5,916 nucleotides of DNA from Bacteriovoracales bacterium. Lineage in GTDB: Bacteria; Bdellovibrionota; Bacteriovoracia; Bacteriovoracales; Bacteriovoracaceae. Below, piece after piece: positions 1-5,855 of the stretch (position 1 is the first letter of the stretch; each line of letters opens with the position of its first letter). Location: contig SKGZ01000215.1 of assembly GCA_007117175.1 (NCBI GenBank), forward strand, positions 1-5,916, in the 5' to 3' direction. Below the pieces are notes generated by a model, which had not been told where the DNA came from, ran no database searches, and was given only the letters and a program-made list of their open reading frames with translations. The position numbers and the translations under genes are program-made.

Positions 1-1162
1 AGCAGTAGTGACGAGTTGAGGAACTTTGCATATTAGAGATGAGTCTTTCAATTTCAACTAATAATTCTTGATGCTTATTATTTTGGCTTAAGGTTTTAAT
101 ATACTCAATTCTCATAGCATCTCCTTGAATGGGACGCTCTTTGAGCCAACGAGTAAATAATAGCTCGGCTTCTTTAATTTTTTTTTCCTCCTGTAGCAAT
201 CTTAGCTTAGTTAAAAAAATAGAGGGATTGACCAGTTCATTAAAGTCAGCCTGATCGAAAAAAAACTGTTTCAATGATTTCAAGTTTTCTTGATACTTTT
301 TCAAAAATGATGTGTTATTCACTTTGTTCTCTAAAGTGAGAAATAAAACACTACAAAAATGTGGATGCATTTTTAATAATTCCCTTAGCCCTCTTTCAGC
401 ATCTTCTAGCTGATCCACAGCTAGAAGCAAACGAATTTTAAGTATCTTAGCAGAAATAGAGGGAGAAAAACGAAGGGCATCTTCTACTTTATCATAGGCT
501 AATTGATATTCTCCATGTCCGTCTAAGACCTTCGCTTGCTCTACAATAATATGAGAAAGAGTTTCTGCTTGATTGTCCCGTGAGACCTTGGAGAGCATGA
601 GTCGATAGTTAAGAGCTTCATCCCAATCAGCAGTATCTTCAAAAATACGGCAGAGAGCTTTGATCACCTCTGGTTGATCACGATTTAACTTGAGAGCATC
701 CTTATAGGTTTCAATGGCCTTATCCTTAAAGCCAGACTTATCAAAATCTAAGGCTAATTCGGTTAAGGATCTCAATCGCATGGCCTCTGGTAAATCATTG
801 CGAGCCACTAGTGAGCGATGAATTTCAATGGCCTTTTCAATCTCTCCATGTGAACGAAATAATCTTCCCAGAGCAAAATATGCTTCTAGATCATCTCTAT
901 TCACTTCAATTGCACGAAGGAACTCACCAATGGCCATTTCTTTCTGACCGTTAATTAAATAATGAACTGCATTGAGGTAAAGCTTTGCTTGATTTTCGTA
1001 AAGCGATTCACGATATTTCTTAGTGAGTCTCGCCCCTTTTTTTCTTTCTAAAACATAAAAATAAAACAGAACCAGTGTGGTTACTATAACCATTAGACTC
1101 AAAAGAGAAACTTCTTGATAGAATTGCTCAAAAAGACTTAAAAAATCTTGCCAAGACCTCAC
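1..1162 (-). CDS. lapB: LapB (YciM)-like TPR lipopolysaccharide assembly regulator, 3' end cut off by the window
   Basis: The frame is open from a GTG at 1162 to the window edge, giving 387 residues with no stop. Residues 18-38 form one hydrophobic membrane anchor, followed by a basic stretch (ERKKGARLTKK) and then tetratricopeptide repeats from about residue 58 onward. The second repeat contains LGRLFRSHGEIEKAIEIHR (98-116), which closely resembles my memory of Escherichia coli LapB. The last visible residues are TRHYC (383-387), where LapB proteins begin their C-terminal rubredoxin-like zinc ribbon (Y-x-C-x-x-C-G), so only about 25 residues should be missing. In enterobacteria LapB sits on the inner membrane and controls LpxC turnover with FtsH, and so LPS synthesis; that role is transferred here by homology. 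The GTG start has GGAG 10 nt upstream inside the sppA end, and a stop lies just upstream in frame. An in-frame ATG at 1093 would cut into the membrane segment. The gene follows sppA by 4 nt and is probably translated from the same mRNA. Confidence 0.87.
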   Translation of the reverse strand, partial: MRSWQDFLSLFEQFYQEVSLLSLMVIVTTLVLFYFYVLERKKGARLTKKYRESLYENQAKLYLNAVHYLINGQKEMAIGEFLRAIEVNRDDLEAYFALGRLFRSHGEIEKAIEIHRSLVARNDLPEAMRLRSLTELALDFDKSGFKDKAIETYKDALKLNRDQPEVIKALCRIFEDTADWDEALNYRLMLSKVSRDNQAETLSHIIVEQAKVLDGHGEYQLAYDKVEDALRFSPSISAKILKIRLLLAVDQLEDAERGLRELLKMHPHFCSVLFLTLENKVNNTSFLKKYQENLKSLKQFFFDQADFNELVNPSIFLTKLRLLQEEKKIKEAELLFTRWLKERPIQGDAMRIEYIKTLSQNNKHQELLVEIERLISNMQSSSTRHYC

Positions 1163-1166
1163 AGGC

Positions 1167-2102
1167 TTATTGCTCCATTAAGTAAAGGACCCTGGTTTCC
1201 TTCCTTGCAGCAAAACTTTCAAAGATCAGACTCATTTTGTTTTCCATATCCTGAAGAAATTCAAGCCAAGAAAACTTCTGCTTAGCTCTCACGAACTTTA
1301 AACCAAATTCTCCATGCTTGGCCAAATCTAGTTCCTCATAAATTCTGCGACCAGCCTCCCAAAGACCTGCTAACTCATCCACTAAGCCTAATTCAAGGGC
1401 CTGAACTCCGGAAAAGATCTGCCCTTGGGCCATTTCTGTAATATCACCTCTTAAGAGATGCTTCCTTCTATTTTCAATATCTTCAATAAACTGCTGATGG
1501 ACATCATTCATTAAGTCGCCCATTAAGTTTCTTTCTTCTTTGGTCATACCGCGAGCAGGGTTGCCAATGTCTTTGTATTTGCCAGCTTTCAGTGTCTCTG
1601 GCTTCATCTTTGCCCAGCTGTAAAGCTCAGATAAATCCATAAATTGCATAATGACTCCAATCGAGCCAGTCATCACTCCTGGAGTCGAGTAAATTTTTCG
1701 AGCTGCTGCCCCAATATAATACCCACCACTAGCCGCTACCGAGCCAAAAGAAGCATAGACAGGTTTGGTTTCATCAATACGCACAATTTCTTCATAGATT
1801 TCTTGCGTCGGGCCGACCACCCCTCCTGGGCTATCAATACGAACAATGATGGCCTTTAAGCTCGAATCTTTTTCAGCTTCAAGTAATTCCTTAATAATTT
1901 TTTCGCTCTCAAAAATTGGCCCTTCCACCTTGACCACCCCGATTTGTCCTTCCTTGCCAATAGCAAAGCCTTGGGCCAAATCAGATTTTCCCATTTTAAG
2001 TTGACCAATAATGAGAAAACTGAAAATAAGAAAAAGAAAAAATAATGTCACCATTAAAACCATTAAACCTAAAATGCCTCGGGTCTTGACTCCTGAGCTC
2101 AT
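1167..2102 (-). CDS. sppA: Signal peptide peptidase SppA, short single-domain form
   Basis: This 311-residue protein is a membrane-bound serine protease of the S49 family, which clears leftover signal peptides in the inner membrane. Residues 10-33 form an N-terminal membrane anchor that places the protease domain on the periplasmic side. The S49 core is complete: RIDSPGG (88-94), the nucleophile Ser125 in SVAASGGYY (121-129), TGSIGVI (145-151) and the general-base lysine Lys177 in GKYKDIGNP. The 52-residue Ser-Lys spacing equals that of Bacillus subtilis SppA (Ser147/Lys199, from memory). The length matches the one-domain forms, about half of the duplicated E. coli SppA. The ATG at 2102 has a strong GAGGAG ribosome binding site (2111-2116) 8 nt upstream. 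lapB begins 4 nt after the stop, so the two are probably one operon. Position 1167 is the end of the stop codon. Confidence 0.95.
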   Translation of the reverse strand: MSSGVKTRGILGLMVLMVTLFFLFLIFSFLIIGQLKMGKSDLAQGFAIGKEGQIGVVKVEGPIFESEKIIKELLEAEKDSSLKAIIVRIDSPGGVVGPTQEIYEEIVRIDETKPVYASFGSVAASGGYYIGAAARKIYSTPGVMTGSIGVIMQFMDLSELYSWAKMKPETLKAGKYKDIGNPARGMTKEERNLMGDLMNDVHQQFIEDIENRRKHLLRGDITEMAQGQIFSGVQALELGLVDELAGLWEAGRRIYEELDLAKHGEFGLKFVRAKQKFSWLEFLQDMENKMSLIFESFAARKETRVLYLMEQ

Positions 2103-2188
2103 ATTCTAATCTCCTCTATAATCTTATCCAATACTTATCATGGCTGATTTTATTGCATCCGGCAAAACTAATATGTTAAATTAACTCA
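2103..2188. promoter_or_regulatory. Divergent intergenic region between sppA and aroA
   Basis: These 86 bp must hold the promoters for both divergent genes. No promoter stands out. For sppA, TTGCCG (2165-2160, minus strand), a 17-nt spacer and CATGAT (2142-2137) match four of six consensus bases at each box. For aroA, TTGCAT at 2153-2158 and an AT-rich stretch TAAATT at 2177-2182 are weak. A direct repeat CTTATC occurs at 2123-2128 and 2134-2139, 11 bp apart, or about one helical turn, and could be an operator half-site pair or chance. No hairpin or riboswitch-like structure was seen. Confidence 0.5.
2111..2116 (-). promoter_or_regulatory. Shine-Dalgarno sequence of sppA
   Basis: GAGGAG on the minus strand lies 8 nt before the sppA ATG. 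It is the strongest ribosome binding site in the window and fixes the start. It contrasts with aroA and the DAHP synthase fusion gene, which have none. Confidence 0.85.
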
Positions 2189-3415
2189 ATGATATCAACA
2201 AAATTAAATTACAAACTACAGGGAAGTCTTCAATTGCAGGGCGATAAATCTCTTGCCCATCGATGTTTATTTTTCTCTCTGCTCAGCCCAGAAGAATCCA
2301 AAATAGATCACCTACCGACAACTGCTGACGTACAAAGTACCATTCGTTGTCTCAAACAAGTACAAAGCTCACAAACTTGGCAAGTTTTTGATTGTCAAAA
2401 TTCAGGAACAACTGCAAGACATCTGATCAGTTTACTGTGCGCAAGTCAAATTGCCGGTAAAATGATTGGAGATACTTCTCTTCAGGGCAGAGATATGTTG
2501 CGAATCACTTCTCACTTAATGGCAAGCGGGGCAAAATTGAAAATGACAAATGAGCGCTACTTACCCATAGAAGTCTTTGCTAGCGATCTTCATTTGAGTC
2601 AATATGAATTAAAGATTGCCAGCGCTCAAGTCAAATCTAGCCTGCTCTATCTTGCCAGCCTATGTTATCGGCCAATTAAAAAAAAAAAAAAAATTCACAG
2701 CCGCAATCACACCGAAAATTTACTGACACATATGGGGGCTGAAATTAATGTCAAATCGAATACTCTTTTTTTCACACCGCCCCAACACTTTAGGCCTCTT
2801 CATTTTTCTATTCCCGCTGATCCCTCCTCCGCTGCTTTTATTGCGACTGCTGCTCTGTTGAGCTCAGGTTCCAATGTGGAATTTAAGGACCTTTTACTCA
2901 ATCCAACTCGCATAGGATTTTTTGACATACTTCAAAAAAAGGGAGCTCCCATTTCCTGGCAAATCACTGATTCATCAATTGAAGCTCGAGGCAAGCTCAA
3001 GGTCAGCTGGTGGCAAAATCCTTTAGCTTTTGAGGTGAGTGCTGACTCAATTCCAAGCCTTATTGATGAGCTGCCTCTTTTATTTTTTCTGGCAACTCAA
3101 GCTGAAGGAACCTCATGCTTTCAAGGCATTGAGGAGCTCAAACATAAAGAGTCGAATCGTATTGATTCAACTTTAGAGCTTTTTGAAAGCTGGGGAATCA
3201 ATCACTATCAAATGGTTGGAAACAAATTATTTATCCCTGGAGGACAACCAATTCGAAAACTTAGCTCATGGCAAAGTCATGACCATCGTCTCTCATTATT
3301 AAGGGCCATTGGCAATTTCTCTTTTAATGGGACTCTCGATCAACCCAGTGAGTGTTGGCAGGTTTCTTATCCTGGCCTTGTTGATGATTTGAAACAGCTA
3401 ATGCTTGCCATTTAA
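2189..3415 (+). CDS. aroA: 3-phosphoshikimate 1-carboxyvinyltransferase (EPSP synthase)
   Basis: EPSP synthase joins shikimate-3-phosphate and phosphoenolpyruvate, the sixth step of the shikimate pathway, in the cytoplasm. At 408 residues it is slightly shorter than E. coli AroA (427). Family motifs run in order: GDKSLAHR (18-25), NSGTTAR (71-77), GDTSLQGRDM (94-103), SAQVKSS (145-151), SRNHTE (171-176), DPSSAAF (211-217), DELPLL (293-298), ELKHKESNR (316-324), DHR (365-367) and VSYP (392-395). The glycine matching E. coli Gly96 is kept (Gly73), so there is no obvious Gly-to-Ala glyphosate-tolerance change. Residues 164-168 are five lysines encoded by 16 consecutive A, where relatives usually have a Thr/Val-rich strand before SRDHTE. 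The ATG lacks a Shine-Dalgarno sequence, and a stop lies four codons upstream in frame, so no longer start exists. The last 92 nt overlap the convergent DAHP synthase gene. Confidence 0.95.
   Translation: MISTKLNYKLQGSLQLQGDKSLAHRCLFFSLLSPEESKIDHLPTTADVQSTIRCLKQVQSSQTWQVFDCQNSGTTARHLISLLCASQIAGKMIGDTSLQGRDMLRITSHLMASGAKLKMTNERYLPIEVFASDLHLSQYELKIASAQVKSSLLYLASLCYRPIKKKKKIHSRNHTENLLTHMGAEINVKSNTLFFTPPQHFRPLHFSIPADPSSAAFIATAALLSSGSNVEFKDLLLNPTRIGFFDILQKKGAPISWQITDSSIEARGKLKVSWWQNPLAFEVSADSIPSLIDELPLLFFLATQAEGTSCFQGIEELKHKESNRIDSTLELFESWGINHYQMVGNKLFIPGGQPIRKLSSWQSHDHRLSLLRAIGNFSFNGTLDQPSECWQVSYPGLVDDLKQLMLAI
2678..2693 (+). repeat. Homopolymer run of 16 A within aroA
   Basis: Sixteen consecutive A encode Lys164-Lys168 and the first base of Ile169 of AroA. 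With 16 A the frame continues into SRNHTE. Loss of one A leads to a TGA after ten further codons (178 residues in total), and gain of one A to a TGA after sixteen (184 residues). Runs of this length are prone to slippage by polymerases and during sequencing. Confidence 0.97.
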
Positions 3416-4448
3416 CACTTTGAGAGTGAATTAAATTAAAGATTTCTGTTAAAAAATCCTCACTCAAGCAACTGTCAGCTTCTTTACATCTTTTGGCCAT
3501 CATCTGTTGATAGCGATCCGCTTGAAACCACTGAATTCCTGTTTTCTTTTTAAGCTGTGCGATTGATTCAATTAAGTGGAAGCGAGATCGAAGATTGGCA
3601 ATTAACTGTGAGTCACATTGATCAATCAGTGCTCTCAGATGACTTAATTCCTCTTGAGAATTTTTGATTTTTTGCTGACCTGTCAGACTTTGCATTAATA
3701 ACTCATAGTCTGTAAAACTCAATTGTTGTTTAGAGTCACTCAATGCTATTTGTGGCCGGGGATGCACCTCTACCATCATCCCATCATAATCTAATTGGCC
3801 AGCACAGCAAGCAAGCTCAAAAACTAAGTTTCTTCTCCCTGCCATATGACTAGGATCACAATAGAAAAGTCCCTCTGGTCTTTGTTTGCGAAATTCTAAG
3901 GCCAGTTCCCAAAAGGGATGATTACGATACTGCGATTGCCCCCAAACACAAAAACCGCGATGAATAGCTGCCACATAGCGAGCAGAAAGTTTCTTTTCCA
4001 GTCGTTCCACGGCCCCAAGCCATAAACCAAGATCAGCTGCAATTGGATTCTTAACCAGAACTAATTTTTGAACACCGGCCAGTGAACTCGCCAATTCATC
4101 CATCATAAATGGATTTGAAGTGGTGCGAGCGCCCACCCAAAAACCATCAATGCCATAGTCCATGGCCTTTTCCAGGTGAGCTGGGGTCGCAATTTCAATT
4201 AAGACTGGCAGATTTGGAAATTCCATTTTTAACTGATAAATCCACTCTAAGGCCTTTTCACCATAACCTTCGAACTCTCCAGGCCTTGAACGAGGTTTCC
4301 AAACACCAACTCGCAATGCTTGTGCTTTACCCTGTAAAAACTGAGCGCAACTTCTTAACTGATCATAACTCTCTGCACTGCAAGGTCCGGCCAAGTAAAC
4401 TTTTTGCTGACTTTCTTGGGCAGAACTTAAGACATCCATTAAATTCAT
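3324..4448 (-). CDS. aroF: Bifunctional DAHP synthase / chorismate mutase (AroQ-type domain at the C terminus)
   Basis: The protein (374 residues from the chosen start) fuses the first shikimate-pathway enzyme to chorismate mutase. The DAHP synthase barrel (about 1-256) shows GPCSAES (21-27), WKPR (50-53), GARTT (106-110), LVKNP (131-135), IHRGF (162-166), CDPSH (197-201), EVH (227-229) and SDSKQQ (237-242). By family alignment the metal ligands are Cys23, His201, Glu227 and Asp238. The chorismate mutase domain (about 262-348) keeps Arg272, Arg289, Lys300, Arg312, Ser344 and Gln348, with the same spacing as E. coli chorismate mutase up to Arg312. This architecture is typical of Bacteroidota type I-beta enzymes, where the mutase domain also confers feedback control by prephenate. 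The ATG at 4448 is preferred because a start at 4559 would overlap aroE by 55 nt and add 37 unconserved residues; an ATG at 4439 is possible. No Shine-Dalgarno is visible. The final 26 residues lie past the mutase fold, antisense to aroA. Confidence 0.92.
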   Translation of the reverse strand: MNLMDVLSSAQESQQKVYLAGPCSAESYDQLRSCAQFLQGKAQALRVGVWKPRSRPGEFEGYGEKALEWIYQLKMEFPNLPVLIEIATPAHLEKAMDYGIDGFWVGARTTSNPFMMDELASSLAGVQKLVLVKNPIAADLGLWLGAVERLEKKLSARYVAAIHRGFCVWGQSQYRNHPFWELALEFRKQRPEGLFYCDPSHMAGRRNLVFELACCAGQLDYDGMMVEVHPRPQIALSDSKQQLSFTDYELLMQSLTGQQKIKNSQEELSHLRALIDQCDSQLIANLRSRFHLIESIAQLKKKTGIQWFQADRYQQMMAKRCKEADSCLSEDFLTEIFNLIHSQSVKWQALAVSNHQQGQDKKPANTHWVDRESH

Positions 4449-4454
4449 GGCCAA

Positions 4455-4483
4455 TGAATAGTATGTTATTGCATGCTTGTCAA
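4455..4483 (-). promoter_or_regulatory. Candidate promoter of the DAHP synthase-chorismate mutase gene
   Basis: A perfect -35 box TTGACA (4483-4478, minus strand) is followed by a 17-nt spacer and TATTCA (4460-4455), which matches only three of six -10 bases. Transcription starting 7 nt past the -10 box would begin at the A of the ATG at 4448, giving a leaderless mRNA. The site lies in the 56-bp spacer shared with the divergent aroE. The weak -10 box keeps confidence low. Confidence 0.4.
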
Positions 4484-4492
4484 AGAGCATAA

Positions 4493-4497
4493 AAGGA
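4493..4497 (+). promoter_or_regulatory. Shine-Dalgarno sequence of aroE
   Basis: AAGGA lies 7 nt before the aroE ATG at 4505, in a purine-rich leader. It supports this start and contrasts with the divergent DAHP synthase gene, which has no such site. Confidence 0.75.
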
Positions 4498-4504
4498 AGA
4501 AAGG

Positions 4505-5317
4505 ATGAAACAATTAAAATTTGCGCTCTGCGGTTATCCAGTGGGCCATTCCCTATCACCTTTAATTTTTAAAATCTTAAGTCAAAAACTCAATATTCCC
4601 ATAGATTACCAACTTCAAGAAATTCAGAATGAACAAGAGCTGCTTTCTAAATTTGATTTTTTACAGCAAGAATACCATGGAATTAACCTGACCACTCCGC
4701 TCAAAATTGCCGCAAAGCAAAAAATACAACGCTACCAACACTTTCATGCCTATAATTGTGTTCGCTTTGCTGATCATCAAGAATGTGTTGGAACAAATAC
4801 TGACTACCTGTCAGTCAAGGCCTTACTATGCTCATTGAGTCTTCCCATGGAAACTGCTCTTCTTTTTGGAACAGGAGGAGCTGCTATTGGTGCACTTCAC
4901 TCATTGCATTGCTTAAATTTCAAAAAAATAACAATTGTTTACCATCGCCAATATGAACACATAAAGAAAAGTGCTGAAAGCTTAGGTGTTTATGAACGAT
5001 GTTGCTTTCGCTCCCTTGATCAACTCAGAGAAGACTTTAGCGCAGATCTATTGATTAATGCCACCCCTTTAGGGCTGGGAGGATCCCATCATCCTATGGA
5101 AAAATCAGTCCACCAGTTTAAGGCCATTTTTGACATGATCTACGCACCGGCCATGACCCCTCTTATTCTTAGAGGGCAAGAGGCCAATAAGCAAATCATC
5201 ACAGGAGATCGCATGCTAGTCTGGCAAGCACTCAAAAGTTTTGAATTCTGGACAGAAAAGCAGTTAGAAAATGTAGAACAACTCCACTCAGAAATTCTCA
5301 GTCAACTCTATGTTTAG
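4505..5317 (+). CDS. aroE: Shikimate dehydrogenase (NADP-dependent)
   Basis: AroE reduces 3-dehydroshikimate to shikimate with NADPH, the fourth step of the pathway, in the cytoplasm. The 270 residues match the usual family length. The substrate domain shows GYPVGHSLSP (10-19), GINLTTPLK (59-67) with catalytic Lys67, and GTNTD (96-100) with catalytic Asp100. The nucleotide-binding domain has the glycine loop GTGGAA (122-127), INATPLG (184-190), DMIYAP (210-215) and the closing helix region GDRMLVWQALKSFEFWT (234-250). Two positions differ from common forms: the Gly after NTD is Tyr101, and the usual NADP-phosphate motif Asn-Arg-Thr is His-Arg-Gln (147-149), with the phosphate-binding Arg kept. 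The start has a good ribosome binding site. It is the first gene of an aroE-aroK operon, diverges from the DAHP synthase gene across 56 bp, and its stop overlaps the aroK start. Confidence 0.95.
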   Translation: MKQLKFALCGYPVGHSLSPLIFKILSQKLNIPIDYQLQEIQNEQELLSKFDFLQQEYHGINLTTPLKIAAKQKIQRYQHFHAYNCVRFADHQECVGTNTDYLSVKALLCSLSLPMETALLFGTGGAAIGALHSLHCLNFKKITIVYHRQYEHIKKSAESLGVYERCCFRSLDQLREDFSADLLINATPLGLGGSHHPMEKSVHQFKAIFDMIYAPAMTPLILRGQEANKQIITGDRMLVWQALKSFEFWTEKQLENVEQLHSEILSQLYV

Positions 5318-5855
5318 GATTGCTCTGATTGGCATGATGGCCAGTGGTAAATCGACTTTAGCACAAGCACTGGCCAAACAACTTAAACTTGACTTTATTG
5401 ACCTCGATTGGATGATTGAAAGTAGAGCTAAAAAGAGTGTGCTTGAAATCTTTCTGGAAAAAGGTGAACAATATTTTAGGCAATTAGAAACAGAGTGCTT
5501 ACAAGAATTATTGATACAAAAACGCAATAATTTTGTTTTGGCCACTGGCGGAGGTTCTTTTGCATCAAGGAAAAATCGTGAAATCTTAAAGCAAATGAAA
5601 ACAATTAATATCTATTTACAGTGCAACCTGCAAACACTGGTGCATCGAATTGAGAACACCTCCTGGCAAAGACCACTGCTCAACCTTAATGACAACAGAC
5701 TCACAACTTCCCAGAAAATTCAAAAAATATTAGGGCAAAGAGAGAAGGATTACCTTAAAGCCGATATTATTTTAAGAAATAATCACCCAGATATAGACAA
5801 TGCCCTTAGTTCTCTTGTAACTCAGATACATGACTGGCAAAACAATCGCTATTAA
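5310..5855 (+). CDS. aroK: Shikimate kinase
   Basis: Shikimate kinase transfers phosphate from ATP to the 3-hydroxyl of shikimate, giving the substrate of the AroA encoded upstream. It has 181 residues, near the family norm of 170-180. The P-loop is GMMASGKS (8-15). The shikimate-binding residues are Asp33 in DLD (31-33), Arg57 in the GEQYFR segment (52-57) and the triple glycine 80-82. The lid arginine is Arg121 in QRPLL, and the adenine-side arginine Arg144 lies in REKDY (144-148). All key residues are present. The ATG (5310) lies inside the aroE stop region, with an 8-nt overlap ending at TAG 5315-5317. No clear Shine-Dalgarno precedes it, so its translation is probably coupled to aroE. 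The stop is TAA at 5853-5855. Confidence 0.95.
   Translation: MFRIALIGMMASGKSTLAQALAKQLKLDFIDLDWMIESRAKKSVLEIFLEKGEQYFRQLETECLQELLIQKRNNFVLATGGGSFASRKNREILKQMKTINIYLQCNLQTLVHRIENTSWQRPLLNLNDNRLTTSQKIQKILGQREKDYLKADIILRNNHPDIDNALSSLVTQIHDWQNNRY

Noticed and set aside
1644..1859. 71-residue plus-strand reading frame
   Set aside because: It lies antisense to the catalytic core of sppA, has no ribosome binding site and has a low-complexity His/Ser-rich product.
3416..3468. Possible terminator hairpin after aroA (CACT/AGTG short stem, and GAGTGA pairing with TCACTC about 30 nt away)
   Set aside because: The first stem is only 4 bp and the second has a long AT-rich loop with no U-tract; the region is also coding for the chorismate mutase domain.
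4109..4492. 127-residue plus-strand reading frame
   Set aside because: It is the antisense shadow of the well-conserved DAHP synthase domain and resembles no protein I know.
4465..4504. Plus-strand promoter for aroE (TTGCAT or TTGTCA with CATAAA)
   Set aside because: The boxes are either too close together or would place the -10 box on the start codon; no spacing fits well.
4449..4559. 37-residue N-terminal extension of the DAHP synthase fusion, from an ATG at 4559
   Set aside because: It would overlap the divergent aroE coding region by 55 nt, has no ribosome binding site and shows no resemblance to the family N terminus; the spacer carries a promoter-like TTGACA instead.
5288..5545. 85-residue minus-strand reading frame
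   Set aside because: It is antisense to the aroE end and aroK; its Cys/Ser/Leu-rich sequence is a by-product of the aroK codons.
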